64,000 nucleotides of DNA from assembly GCF_950295315.1 (NCBI RefSeq), contig NC_080162.1, positions 69,128,962 through 69,192,961 of the forward strand, in the 5' to 3' direction. Within the stretch, counting starts at the first letter, position 1. Each line of letters starts with the position of its first letter. The translations under genes and the position numbers were made by a program. The notes under the pieces were generated by a model. It was not told where the DNA came from and made no database searches. It saw only the letters and a program-made list of their open reading frames with translations. This document shows positions 29,406-39,388 of this stretch, one piece after another. This DNA is from Erinaceus europaeus (Eukaryota > Chordata > Mammalia > Eulipotyphla > Erinaceidae).

Positions 29406-29429
29406 CCTGACGATAGTTTCTTCTAGGTT

Positions 29430-29588
29430 ATTTATCTATTTATTTATTTATCTAACAAGAAGGGGGGTGGGAAGAAACGAACTGGACAGAGCATCACTCC
29501 AGTATGTGTTATGGAAGGGACTGAACTCCAGACCAGATACCTGCAAGTCCTGTATTCTACTACTGATCCATTTTCCCAGTTGCACTGG
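29430..29588 (-). mobile_element. D-type SINE, diverged
   Basis: 'catcactccagtatgtgtta', 'agggactgaactccagacca' and 'tactactgatccattttccc', reversed D-type pattern with (ATTT)n tail. Confidence 0.65.
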
Positions 29589-29683
29589 GAATGATTTTGA
29601 ATTAATTATACTTTAATATAAGGTTAAGGAAGTCTAGAAGAGGTTTGACCATTAATTTTCTACTAAGTTTAAATTTCTGTTGT

Positions 29684-29909
29684 TGGGAGTCCGGCAGTAG
29701 CGCAGCGGGTTAAACGCATGTGGCACAAAGCTCAAGGACTGGTTAGAATCTCGGTTCAAGCCCCTGGCTTCCCACCTGTGGGGGAGGTGCTTCACAGGCA
29801 GTGAAGTAGGTCTGCAGGTGTCTCTCTGTCTCTCTTCCTTTCTATCTCCCCCTTCTCTCTCAATTTCTCCCTGTCTCTACCCAATAACAAAAAAAAAATT
29901 TTTTTTTAA
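29684..29909 (+). mobile_element. chimeric SINE: B head, A tail
   Basis: The head is B-type ('gggagtccggcagtagcgca', 'gttaaacgcatgtggcac'), but the 3' end is 'tttctccctgtctctaccca' with poly(A), as in A-type, with none of the B-type (AAC)n/'agggcaac' tail. TSD 'ttctgttgt' at 29,675-29,683 and 29,910-29,918. Confidence 0.82.
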
Positions 29910-29959
29910 TTCTGTTGTCATTGAATAGTAATGGGATTGCCAAATTGTTACCAGTAACA

Positions 29960-30060
29960 ATTGTTTTTAAATTTATTTATTGATTAATGAGAGAGAGAAG
30001 CAGAGCATCATTCTGGCACATGCAATGCTATGGATAGAGTTAGGAATTTCATCATGCTTA
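29960..30060 (-). mobile_element. D-type SINE, truncated
   Basis: 'gcatcattctggcacatgca' and 'gttaggaatttcatcatgct', reversed, broken off before the head. Confidence 0.65.
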
Positions 30061-30071
30061 AAAGAGCAATA

Positions 30072-30240
30072 CTTGCGGAGGGTGGATAGCATAAAAGATA
30101 TGCAAACAAACTCTCATGCCTGAGGCTCCAAAGTCCCAGGTTCTAGCCACCGCATCACCATAAGCCAGAGCTGAACAGTGCTTTGATAAAATAAAATAAA
30201 ATAAAATAAAATAAAATAAAATAAAATAAAATAATAACAC
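30072..30240 (+). mobile_element. C-type SINE with (AAAAT)n tail
   Basis: Sense C-type: 'ggtggatagcataaaagata' to 'gagctgaacagtgctttg', with an (AAAAT)n tail at 30,186-30,232. Confidence 0.9.
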
Positions 30241-30327
30241 TCTACCCCCTGTGCCAAATCCCAGGCCACACAACAACAATAATAAATTGATTTAACTCTG
30301 AATCAGAGTAAAATATGTGTTTATGGG

Positions 30328-30455
30328 CAGGGGTAGATGCCATAATGCTTATGCAAACAGACTCTAATGCCTGAGGCTCCAAAGTTCCAAATTCAATACC
30401 CCTCACCACCATAAGCCAGAACTGAGCAGTGCTCTGGCTAAAAGAAAAAAAAAGT
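30328..30455 (+). mobile_element. C-type SINE
   Basis: 'ggggtagatgccataatgct' to 'gaactgagcagtgctctggc' and A-tail. Confidence 0.89.
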
Positions 30456-30895
30456 GGTCCAGGAGGTGGCCCAGAGGATTAAAGCATTGGACTCTCAAGC
30501 ATGGGGTCCTGAATTTGATATCTGGCAGCATGCATACTAGAGTAACATCTGGTTCTTCTCTTCTCCTACCTTTCTTTCTTTTTAAAATTTTTTTACATTT
30601 ATTTATTTATTCTCTTTTGTTGTCCTTGTTTTATTGTTGTAGTTATTATTGATGTTGTTGTTGTTGGATATGACAGTGAGAAATGGAGAGGGGGGGGAAG
30701 ACAGAGATGGGGAGAGAAAGATAGACACCTGTAGACCTGCTTCACCGCCTGTGAAGCGACTCCCCTGCAGGTGGGGAGCCAGGGGCTCAAACAGGGATCC
30801 TTACGCCAGTCCTTGCACTATGCGCCATGTGCACTTAACCCACTGTGCTACCGCCCAACTCCCTTCTCCTACCTTTCTAATAAATAAATAAAAAT
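30456..30895 (+). mobile_element. D-type SINE split by a B-type SINE
   Basis: Sense D-type head and body at 30,456-30,575, tail at 30,879-30,895. It starts right at the A-tail of the preceding C-type SINE. Confidence 0.88.
30576..30862 (-). mobile_element. B-type SINE (nested) with perfect TSD
   Basis: TSD 'cttctcctacctttct' (16 bp, perfect) at 30,560-30,575 and 30,863-30,878. Reversed full-length B-type. Confidence 0.95.
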
Positions 30896-31339
30896 GTGTT
30901 TATAAAATAAAGGTTGGATATTCTGCATACAAGGATTAAGAAAAAAAAAAAGGTTGGTCTGCAGAGGTGGCTCAAAGGTATTGGACATTTACAAGGACCT
31001 GTGTCCTGAACATAGTATTGCATATGCATATTTGAAAAACAAAATACATATTAACAATTTTCAAAATCAATGTTGAATAACCACATCTTATCAGCTGTAA
31101 AATACAGTATTTATCACATGCAATATAATGTATGTTGTATTTTATAATATATGTTATTGAGATAGATTGAAGGCTCACCAAGCATAAATCAATAGTCAAA
31201 GAGAAAACCCAGAATTAAGGGGGCAAGATTCCAAGGAGAGATAAAAAAGTCAGTAATACGTTAATTTCTTTAAGCTTTATAAATTTTTAGTTTTCTCATG
31301 ATGGTTCAGTAATAGAGAATGTACTTACACAAACCATTC
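30896..31339. other. AT-rich sequence, no gene seen
   Basis: 'ggtctgcagaggtggctcaa' at about 30,957 may be a scrap of a D-type head. Otherwise nothing is recognised. Confidence 0.4.
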
Positions 31340-31500
31340 TGCAGGCTTTCCAGCAAAGATGCAGCCAGCAACTGTAATAACATTTTTGCTTCACAGATGA
31401 GGCAACTGATAGAGAGGTTAAGCAGATCACCTAAGGCCATAACACTGTAAGCCAGTAACAAAACCAGGATTCAAACCAGGCAGCATTAATTAATTGGCAG
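31340..31500 (+). mobile_element. MIR SINE (ancient)
   Basis: 'cttcacagatgaggcaactg', 'agagaggttaagcagatcac', 'aaggccataacactgtaagc' and 'aaccaggattcaaaccaggc' follow the core and 3' part of mammalian MIR in the right order and spacing. Confidence 0.82.
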
Positions 31501-31962
31501 CCTTCCAATATTTTGAATGTGACACTTTGTTCTCTTATATTTTGCCTATTAATTTAACTCTGAGTTTCTTGGAGGGGGTGAGATTCTTTTCCTAAGATTA
31601 CAAAATTTGAGTATAGAATAGGTACACAAGCCATACAAGGCAAAAACTTTCTACTTTTAGGAGTAGAAGGACAGCAGCAAAATCAGTCTTAACTTCCTTC
31701 ATGACTTTTCATTCTGATGAAATCAGATTTAAAATTAGGTCAGTGCCATCCCGAAAGGGCTTTAAAGGGTATGTGGAAGAGGGGGGGAGTTGAGTCAGAG
31801 ATAGGACACCTACTTATCTCTCTTCTTCAATACTGTAAGCAGTTTATAATCTGAAAAACATAATCCTAATGCAGTGTCTTAGACTGCTTGGTGCTTGACT
31901 CTAAAATATGAAACTCATATTCTATGGAAGTTACATTCTAGTCAAGTTACTTTCTTTTTCTT
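31501..31962. other. unique sequence, no gene seen
   Basis: No recognised repeat or coding signal. Confidence 0.4.
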
Positions 31963-31967
31963 CCTTT

Positions 31968-32178
31968 TCTTTTTTTATTATTTTAATATTTATTTATTTA
32001 TTGGCTAGAGATAGAAATCGAGAGGAGAGAGGGAGCTAAAAAGGAAGAGAGACACCTGCAGCACTGCTTCACTGTTTGTCAAACTTTCCCTACAGGTGGA
32101 GATAGGGTGCTTGAGCCTGGGTCTTTGAGCATGGTAACGTGTGCTCTCAATCAGATGCACCAACTCCATCAACCCCTT
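31968..32178 (-). mobile_element. A-type SINE
   Basis: Reversed full-length, diverged: 'gacacctgcagcactgcttc', 'gcaccaactccatcaacccc'. Confidence 0.84.
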
Positions 32179-32234
32179 TTTAGTTAATTATTTTAATATT
32201 TACTTGGTCAAGCTATTTATTATTATTAATTTTT

Positions 32235-32517
32235 TTGTCACCAGGGGTTATTGCCAGGATTTGGTGCCAGCACTACAAATTCACCACTCTTGGTGGCCAT
32301 TCACCCCCCCCCCATTTTATTAGATAGGACAAAGAGATTGAAAGAATATGTGGAGATAGAGAAGGTGAGAGAAAGATGAGCATTTGCAGATCTGCTTCAC
32401 CACTAGAGAAGCTTCCCAGCTGCAGGTGGGGAATGGGGGCTCCAGCCTGGGTCCGTTCTCAGGCCCTTGCTCATAGTACTATGTGTGCTTAACCAAATAT
32501 CCCACCATCCGTCCCTC
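32235..32517 (-). mobile_element. B+ SINE, internally shortened
   Basis: The module ('ggttattgccaggatttggt' to 'ccactcttggtggccattc') is followed by a C-run at 32,306-32,314, then directly by 'attagataggacaaagagat' without the (GTT)n stretch, then the head end 'ccaccatccgtccc'. Confidence 0.82.
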
Positions 32518-32549
32518 TTAAGCTACTTTCTAGGAAAGTTGTTTCCTGC

Positions 32550-32685
32550 AGCTTGCAGTAGTTAACAGAGTAGAAGACAGGATTTGCATGTTTGAGGCCC
32601 CAGTTTCAACTCTTGCTTGGCTCCACATAGGCTGGAGTGGTACTCTGGCCCCTCTCTCTCTCAAGAAATAAGTACATATTTTTTG
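32550..32685 (+). mobile_element. D-like SINE, degraded
   Basis: 'agacaggatttgcatgtttg', 'cagtttcaactcttgcttgg' and 'gagtggtactctggccc' suggest an old D-like element. Confidence 0.4.
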
Positions 32686-32689
32686 AAAG

Positions 32690-32862
32690 AAGAGAAGTAG
32701 AGGTGTGATTGTAGAAGCAGGAATCAGAGTGATGTGGGGCCCGGAGTCAAGGCATGCAGGTGGTCTATAGGATCTGGAGTGGATTCCCTACCAGGGTCTC
32801 CAGATGAAATGCAACCCTGATGACCATTTTATAAAATTTAGTAAATAGGCAAAAAAGCCACA
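32690..32862 (+). mobile_element. MaLR-like LTR fragment
   Basis: 'ggagtcaaggcatgcaggtg' and 'ggatctggagtggattccct' resemble an internal part of an MLT1-type LTR. It is weak, and the L1-A at 32,879 interrupts it on the right. Confidence 0.35.
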
Positions 32863-32878
32863 AGACCCAGGAATTTAT

Positions 32879-34362
32879 TTCTTTTTTATCTTGCTTTTCA
32901 ATATATTTTTAAATTTTATTAATGATTTAATAATGATCGACAAGATTGTGGGATACAATTCCATACAATTCCACACAGTTCCACCACCAGAGTTCCGTAC
33001 CTATCCCCTCCACTGGAAGGTTCCCTGTTCTTTATTCTCCTGGGAGTATGGACCAAAGATCTTTATGGGTTGCAGGAGGTAGGAGAAGGCTGGGTGGTGG
33101 CACACCCAATTGAGCACATATGTTACAATACCCAAGGACCTGGGTTCGAGACCCTGTCCCCACCTGCAGGGGAAAAGCTTTGTGAGTGGTGAAGCAGGGC
33201 TGCAGGTGTCTTTCTTTCTCTCTCCTCTCTATCACCCCCTTCCCTATTGACTTCTGGCTGTCTCCATCCAATAAAAAAAGATAATTAAAAATAACAATAG
33301 CTCTCTCTATCCAGATACCATCATTTGAGTATCAACTCTGTTTATCACTCTCCTCTTTCTCTCATCTCTCTCTTTCTCTCATGTCCTAACATGTGAATAT
33401 TCTCGATTTTCCCAAAGGTCTGACATACCTTTATAGAAAAATAATAAAAATAATTAAAAAAACAAGCCAAAACCAGAAGATGGATTATGTAATTACTTTT
33501 CCACTGGACATGGGCATTGACAACCCATACCCCCAGCCTGTTTCTATCTTTCCCTAGTGGCTCTGGGGAGGTGGGGTTCCGGGGTACATTGGTGAGTTTG
33601 TCCATTTAGGGAAGTCAGGTTGACATCGTGGTGTCATCTGCAATTTGGTGGCTGAAAAGCATTAAGATATAAAGCAGAACAAATTGTTTAATAATCAGGA
33701 ACCTAAAGATAAAAGCATAGCAGATGAGAGTTGGAGTTTTCATGCTGGAAAAAGCTACGAAGTCTATTTTGAGTATATTCCCAGGAACCCATGACTTTAC
33801 TAATTTTTGTCTGGGTCTGGTAGCTAACATGCAGGTGAGCTTAACGAATTGTCTGAGAAGATGGTGCCAGAGTTGAGAATAGAACCAAAAATCTGGATCA
33901 GTGTAGAGAATAGCTCCCAAGCATGGAAAGAGTATATAAATACCATTCACTGTAAACCCCATCAATCTGACCTAGGGCCCATATCTATTCATATTTAGCA
34001 CAGGTGCCTGTGTAACCTCTGCATCCCTGTTGGTCTGAGCTCATATTCCATGGTCATAGCTAAGAACATTCTAGGCTGCACTCATTTCAGGACTAGTCTT
34101 CCTCGAGTAGCAGATTATGCTGACCCAGCCACCCTTCAGAGAGTGGGGCAATTTCTACCATTGCTTTACACTGGAGGCAAGGTCCACAAGAGGGCTGATG
34201 ATGTTGTTATTGATGGAGATGACCAGTGATGGTGGAGAGAGGGATCTGTTAGAGGTCTAGGCCCATCATATTTATGTGGAAATACCAGGATTCCCTGAAT
34301 AGGTCCCCAGATGATGGGGTGGCCTGGTAGTAACCAAAAAGGCCATCATTAAAGTGTGACAG
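32879..34362 (-). mobile_element. L1-A relative, long 3' UTR insertion
   Basis: Bounded by a perfect 16-bp TSD 'agacccaggaatttat' at 32,863-32,878 and 34,363-34,378. Antisense 3' UTR, interrupted by an A-type SINE and by about 180 bp of unrelated sequence (about 33,300-33,480). It extends further 5' than most copies ('gagatgaccagtgatggtgg'), which makes it the key for aligning the inverted copy at 26,695. Confidence 0.9.
33092..33290 (+). mobile_element. A-type SINE (nested in L1)
   Basis: 'ggctgggtggtggcacaccc' to 'ctccatccaataaaaaaag', sense. I see no clear TSD. Confidence 0.9.
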
Positions 34363-34452
34363 AGACCCAGGAATTTATAATATCTTAATTCCCTAAACTT
34401 TTAACAAAATCTAAACATATGATGCCTCACAGTTAGGAAATCAAAACTGGTG

Positions 34453-34558
34453 ACCCTGGAGATGGTGCAGTGGAATGAAGTCCTGAGTATTTGATCCCTG
34501 TCATTGCTTGTGCCAGAGTAATGTTCTGGTTCTATTAAATAAATTAAAAAAAAAAAAG
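34453..34558 (+). mobile_element. D-type SINE, internally deleted
   Basis: 'ctggagatggtgcagtggaa', 'gaagtcctgagtatttgatc' and 'gtgccagagtaatgttctgg' with A-tail. About 20 bp of the head is missing. Confidence 0.75.
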
Positions 34559-35560
34559 AATAAGAGTAGTCAACATGTAATACTGTTTCTCTTGAACCAG
34601 CACTAAATTATATGAGTATTTTAACTTCTATAATTTTCAAACCAACCAATAGTATCCTGTATTAACTATTAACTCATACTGCCTATTTTAACAATCATTT
34701 TTTTATAATTAATGATAAAAAGCTTTCAACCAAGTTTCATCATCATAGATTCCTTATATACAGAATCAGTTCTCTTCTGGGAAAAAATATCTGATGGCAA
34801 AAGCTTCCCCTGCCTACCAACAGAGGGAAGAATGGCACAGTTTTGTTTAAAGCAGGTTGAATAAAAATTGGCCTCTGCTCCTTTAAGTTTCCTGATTCTG
34901 AAGGGATGCTTTTTATCCTTGGCACTTTGCTCTGGCTTAGTACAGTCCTTTAATTATTCAAAGAAAGACTCCATGGTATTTTTCACTGTAGATGGAGCAG
35001 CTTTGGACTAAAATTTTACTTCCACCATCTCTAATGACCACATTTCCATACTGAAGTAATGGAAAAGTCTATGGTGCGACATTCCTGGAATCTATTCACT
35101 TTGTTCTGCAGGGAAAGCTAGACAGGTTTCAGATTTTACAGCATGAAACCATATCTTTCAACAGAACTATAGCAGCAGGAAAATGCACCAGAGACTGCCT
35201 TGATATGAATATAGGATTACTGTAAATACAACAATGAAGGTTTTCGTATTCTGGAAAAGTTCTTGGAGTTTTGGGGGAAAAACTTTACTGATCTGTAAGT
35301 CAACATATTTTTATATTCTTTATCTCCCCCTCCCATTCCCCCCTTTCTCTCTCTTTCTCTCTCTCATTTATTTCTAAATAGTACTAGACATGAGGAGGGA
35401 AATGCAACCAGGCTACCTTTCATGAAGGAAAGGAAGAAAGAAAGAGAAAGAAAGAAGCCTTGCCAAAAGGGAAGTGGTTTATCCTTATCCTTTAGATATA
35501 GATTGTCAATATCACAGAGAGGGACACCAAGGTTTATTTGATTTTAAGTCTCCCTTTGAC
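34559..35560. other. repeat-poor interval
   Basis: About 1 kb with no SINE, LINE, LTR or long microsatellite that I can recognise, unusual for this window. No open frame of note. It could be a conserved non-coding element or simply a gap in insertions. Confidence 0.4.
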
Positions 35561-35564
35561 CTTG

Positions 35565-35650
35565 TAGGAGATTCAGGCACTTGATACTTCTCACCTGAAT
35601 TATTTATTGTAACAGCTTCTTACCTTTTTCATTGACTTTCTGTACTCTTT
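35565..35650 (+). mobile_element. L2 LINE scrap
   Basis: 'acttctcacctgaattattt' and 'gtaacagcttcttacctttt' resemble the L2 motif 'tcacctggattattgcaa...cctcctaactgg'. Short and diverged. Confidence 0.4.
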
Positions 35651-35697
35651 TCTTTTCTTTCCTTCTTTCTTTCTTTTTTTTCTTTCTTCCTTTCACT
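35644..35697 (+). repeat. (CTTT)n microsatellite, impure
   Basis: 'ctcttttcttttctttcctt' and following pyrimidine repeats. A matching purine-rich (GAAA/GGAA)n block lies at 35,786-35,812. Confidence 0.85.
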
Positions 35698-36274
35698 AAA
35701 AAAGTTATCAGGACAAGCCTGTGGCCTTATTTGTCATTGTTTCTTTACATTCTAGATGGTTCCTGAGACAGAAGAAATGCAGTGTTAAAGAAAGAAAGAA
35801 AGGAAGGAAGGAATGCAGCTATTGAACAGGATGACAAGCTGACTAACGACTATACATTCATAAATGTCAGTTAAGTTCATATGTTATCATTGCTGTATCA
35901 CCCCAGGTTGTGACTGAATGTCCAGTGCAGTATCTGAGTGAGCTCACTGATCACTTGTCAAATATAAATGAAGGTAAAGCTGTGAAATCTGAGTCATACC
36001 CACCCTTCTCAGGCAACTCTACTTTGGTGACTCCATTTCTCCCAAGTTTGGTCATTGCAGAGCAGTGTAACAAATACTTATTTTTTCCTTCTTTTTTTTT
36101 TTAATTCTTATTTATTTACTATTTAGTTGTGAGAGTATAGCTTCACATCCCAATTATGTATATATGCTTCACTGAGCTGAAGGGAGTTTTGAGGTTCTGG
36201 TTTCTTTCTCTCTGTGTCTCTGTCTCTCCCATCTCTCTGCCATTCTGTCTCTAACTGAAAAAAAATCAGTTTAA

Positions 36275-36510
36275 TTATACAAGAATCTGCTGTGAAATGA
36301 AAATCCCCAGGCCACTGAGGAGAAGTCGGGATACATGTCTTGTGGTAAGATGTGGCATAAGGATCTGGTGCTTCAAGGATAGAGAAGTGCTCAGATGAGG
36401 GTGAGAGGGTAGCTTATATGACAAAGATGAGATGCCAGGGATCATGTCTGCTGCTTTGTCATAGTGACAGGTTAATTTGGTAGAAACATAATTTCTGGTA
36501 AAAAAATATA
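36275..36510. other. unique sequence, no gene seen
   Basis: It follows a pyrimidine-rich stretch (about 36,200-36,255) that may be the tail half of an old SINE. Nothing else is recognised. Confidence 0.35.
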
Positions 36511-36514
36511 TTTT

Positions 36515-36570
36515 TAATTATTATCTTTATTTATTGGATAGAGACAGTCAGAAATCAAGAAGGTAGGAGA
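36515..36570 (-). mobile_element. A-type SINE tail fragment
   Basis: 'tatctttatttattggatag' and 'agacagtcagaaatcaagaa' are the reversed 3' end of an A-type SINE, cut off where LTR-like sequence begins. Confidence 0.7.
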
Positions 36571-36908
36571 CCTCTACCTGGAGACCCACCCTGCCTGCAA
36601 GGTATTAATTAATCCCACTGGTTAAAACCTTCGCAACAGTTGCTAAGGGAGTTTCTACCTTAGCCTGCTCTTTCCTTTTCTCCACCCCCTTTCCTAGCCA
36701 TTTCCTTTTCTGACTTGCCACTTCCAGTTCTAATGAATGAAAGCATTGACTCTGATCAATAAAGACACATTGGGTTTGCTCCACCACGAATTCCTGGTCT
36801 CTCTCCTGCAGTCACTGAGTAAGCAACAGCCCAGGTTGGCTCTGACTGAGTTCTCTCCAACCCAGAGAGCACATGCCTGGGAAAAAACACCCGCACGCTA
36901 GCCCGGCA
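36571..36908 (+). mobile_element. ERV LTR-like sequence related to the 18.4 kb LTR
   Basis: It shares ordered blocks with 18,351-18,755: 'cactggttaaaacc' near the start, then 'cagcccaggttggctctgac', 'ccaacccagagagcacatgc' and the end '...cccggca'. AATAAA lies at 36,758-36,763. The left border is unclear, and the SINEs on the two sides are different ones (reversed A-type on the left, sense B-type on the right), so no TSD can be drawn. It has no internal viral genes. Confidence 0.6.
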
Positions 36909-37050
36909 CTGTCCTATCCAACAACGTCAGCAACAGCAACAACGATAAACAACAAGGGCGACAAAAGGGAACAAATAGCCTCCAAGAGCAGTGGATTTGT
37001 AGTGCAGGCACCAAGCCCCAGCAATAACCTTGGAGGCAAAAAACAAACAA
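36909..37050 (+). mobile_element. B+ SINE 3' part
   Basis: 'ctgtcctatccaacaacgtc', (AAC)n, 'aagggcgacaaaaggg', then the module 'cctccaagagcagtggattt' to 'gcaataaccttggagg' and A-rich tail. The head and body are absent; the LTR abuts the 5' side. Confidence 0.88.
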
Positions 37051-37176
37051 AAGAAACTCTGCTCTTTATGAAGGAAACAGCTCAGTTGCTTTTCTTTCTG
37101 ACAGTCCTGAAACAAAACTAAATGTATGGCACCATAGAGAAGGTATTTTATGCTCTTGCAGCATAGAAACAAAACT

Positions 37177-37395
37177 GGAGGGGCCAGATGGTGACACACC
37201 TGGTAAAGTGTGCATGCTACAATGCACAAGGACCCAGGTTTGAGCCCTCAGTCCCCACCTGCAGGGGGAAAGCTTAGTGAGTGGTAAAGCAGGGCTGCCG
37301 GTGCCTCTCTCTCTCTTTCTTCCTCTCTATCTCCCCCTTTCCTCTTGATTTCTGACTGTCTCTATCCAACAAAGATAATAAAAAAATAAAGAAAA
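37177..37395 (+). mobile_element. A-type SINE
   Basis: Sense full-length. 'agaaacaaaactgg' on its left and 'agaaacaaagctag' after the next SINE (about 37,690) look like a TSD enclosing both SINEs. Confidence 0.9.
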
Positions 37396-37688
37396 GAGGG
37401 AAGTCGGGCAGTAGCGCAGCGGGTTAAGCATAAGTGGTGCAAAGCGCAAGGACCAGAGTAAGGATCCTGGTTCCAGCCCTCGACTCCCCACCTGCAGGAG
37501 AGTCACTCACAAGTAGTGAAGCAGGTCTGCAGGTGTCTATCTTTCTCTCCCCTTCTCTGTCTTCCCTTCCTCTCTCCATTTCTCTCTGTCCTATCCAACA
37601 ACGACAACATCAACAACAACAATAATAACTACAACAATAAAAAAGCAAGGGCAACAAAAGGGAATAAATAAATATTTTTTAAAAAGAA
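37396..37688 (+). mobile_element. B-type SINE in the tail of an A-type SINE
   Basis: Sense full-length B-type, 'gaagtcgggcagtagcgcag'. It starts in the A-rich tail of the previous SINE, so the pair is either a tail-targeted insertion or one composite event. Confidence 0.91.
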
Positions 37689-37787
37689 AAGAAACAAAGC
37701 TAGTGTGTAAGTCAGAAGATTTGTGCTTCAGGCTTGGTTCTACTCCTAGCCATGTGGGCATTTATTTGTTTCCCACCTTTAGTCTTT

Positions 37788-37870
37788 TTAATTAATTAAT
37801 TAATTAATTAATTAATTAATTAATGTTAAACTGGGGCCTTGTACATGCATGATTTTAATGCACCAAGTCA
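37788..37870 (-). mobile_element. D-type SINE remnant with (TTAA)n
   Basis: A (TTAA)n run at 37,788-37,824 precedes 'ggggccttgtacatgcatga', a reversed, shortened D-type remnant. Confidence 0.5.
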
Positions 37871-37879
37871 CATATTCCT

Positions 37880-38083
37880 TTCTTCCTTCCTTCCTTCCAT
37901 CTTCCTGCCTGCCTGCCTGCCTCCACAAGGAAAGAGAAAGATAGACACCTGCAAATAGACAGACTGCCTCACTGCTTGTGAAGCCACCCTGTTGCAGGTT
38001 GGGAGCCAGGGGCTAGGATCCTTGTGCCAGTCCTTGCGCTTTATACTGTGTACTCTTAACCTGGTATGGTACCACCCAGCACC
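37880..38083 (-). mobile_element. B-type SINE, (TTCC)n/(TGCC)n tail
   Basis: Reversed B-type body ('gatagacacctgcaaatag' to 'tggtaccacccagcacc'). The tail side has become (CTTC)n and (CTGC)n at 37,881-37,922. Confidence 0.82.
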
Positions 38084-38320
38084 TTTTTTCTTTTCTTTTT
38101 TCTCTTCTCTTCTCTTCTCTTCTCTTCTCTTCTCTTCTCTTCTCTTCTCTTCTCTTCTCTTCTCCTCTCCTCTCCTCTCCTCTCCTCTCCTCTCCTCTCC
38201 TCTCCTCTTTTCTTTTCTTCTCTCCTCCTCTCTCCTCTCCTCTCTTCCTCTCCACTCCCCTCCCCTCCTCTCCTCTCCTCTTTTCTTCTTCTTCTTCCTC
38301 TTCCTCTTCTTCTTCTTTTT
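38084..38320 (+). repeat. (TCTCT/TCTCC)n pentamer array
   Basis: About 235 bp of pyrimidine pentamers: (TTCTC)n, then (CTCTC)n, then mixed (CTT)n. Long open frames here are repeat read-through. A similar array is at 56,359-56,550. Confidence 0.96.
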
Positions 38321-38555
38321 TTTTTAACCAGAGCACTGATTGACTTACAAGCCTCAGGCATGACAATATGTTTGCATAACCATTATGCTATATACCCCTG
38401 CCTTTATTTAATGTATTAATTAATTAATTTTTTTTTTTACCAGAGCACTGATCAGCTCTGGCTTATGTTGGTACAGGGGATTGAACCTGTGACTTTAGAA
38501 CCTCAGGCATGAGAGTCTGTTTGCATGATCATTATGCTATCTACTCCTACCCCCA
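38321..38555 (-). mobile_element. two C-type SINEs in tandem
   Basis: 38,321-38,402 is a reversed C-type with an internal deletion ('gagcactgattgacttacaa' joins straight to 'gcctcaggcatgacaatat'). 38,430-38,555 is complete ('gagcactgatcagctctggc' to 'atcattatgctatctactcc'). Confidence 0.83.
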
Positions 38556-38594
38556 ACTCACATTTTTCATTCAGGTAAAGAAACAGTAAGATAG

Positions 38595-38905
38595 GGCTGG
38601 GCAGTGGCACACCGGTTAAGTGTACATAATACTATGCATGCAAGGACCTGCACAAGAATCCAGGTTCAAGCCTCTGTTCCCCACCTGCAGTGGGGATGCT
38701 TCACAAGTGGTGAAGCAGGTCTGCAGGTGTTTATCTTTTTCTCTTCCTCTCTGTTTCCCCCCACTCCTCTCAATTTCACTCTGTCCTGTTGAAAAAAATG
38801 GAAAGAAAAAAAAAAGACCACTGGGAGCAGTGACTTTGTAGTGCTGGCACCAAGCCCCAGCGATAACTCAGGAGGCAAAAACCAAACAAACAAAAACAGG
38901 AAGGG
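38595..38905 (+). mobile_element. mosaic SINE: A-like head, B-like body, B+ module
   Basis: Head 'gggctgggcagtggcacacc' is A-like. The body ends 'ttcactctgtcctgttg' and poly(A), then the extra module at 38,818-38,878 ('ccactgggagcagtgacttt' to 'cagcgataactcaggagg'). Confidence 0.78.
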
Positions 38906-38999
38906 ACCGCAGTACCAAAGCTTACTCAGTAGCTTTAGCTCAAACCTAGGTTGTTTGCACAGTGATGCTGATCTGCTACCTAGTGAGATATCTCTCTGG

Positions 39000-39225
39000 C
39001 CTGTTTAACTTTTTAAACTAGAAACTCTTCTACTTTAATTAATGCTACATGCTAATGTAAAGATTAAAACTTTCTTTGGTCTTAAGGTGCTTTAAAGTCT
39101 CTTAAAAACTCCACTGAAAAAAAAAACTTATTGAAATGCTAAGTTATATGCTAGTCTCCTTGTAAAGCCAGTCCCCAGTATCTGCAAGAAAGAGATGGGA
39201 AGAGAGAGAGGAGAGAGAGAAACTA
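39000..39225. other. unique sequence, no gene seen
   Basis: Nothing recognised apart from a short purine run at 39,193-39,220. Confidence 0.35.
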
Positions 39226-39229
39226 TTTT

Positions 39230-39388
39230 TTAAAAAAGATTTTATTTATTTATTTATTTATTAATGAAAAAGATAGGAGGAGAGAGAGAAAGAACCAAAC
39301 ATCACACTGGTACATGTGCTGCTGGGGATTTAACCTCATGCTTGAGAATACAATGCTTTATCTACTGTACCACCTCCTGAGCCACAAA
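39230..39388 (-). mobile_element. D-type SINE
   Basis: Reversed D-type: (ATTT)n tail, 'catcacactggtacatgtgc', 'gctggggatttaacctcatg', 'gtaccacctcctgagcc'. Confidence 0.85.

Noticed and set aside
29684..29780. tRNA-like sequences with A and B boxes at many positions.
   Set aside because: Each continues into a SINE body and A-rich tail and lacks a proper acceptor stem and terminator, so none is called a tRNA gene.
38013..38419. Overlapping long frames in all phases.
   Set aside because: Pentamer microsatellite read-through joined to SINE sequence.
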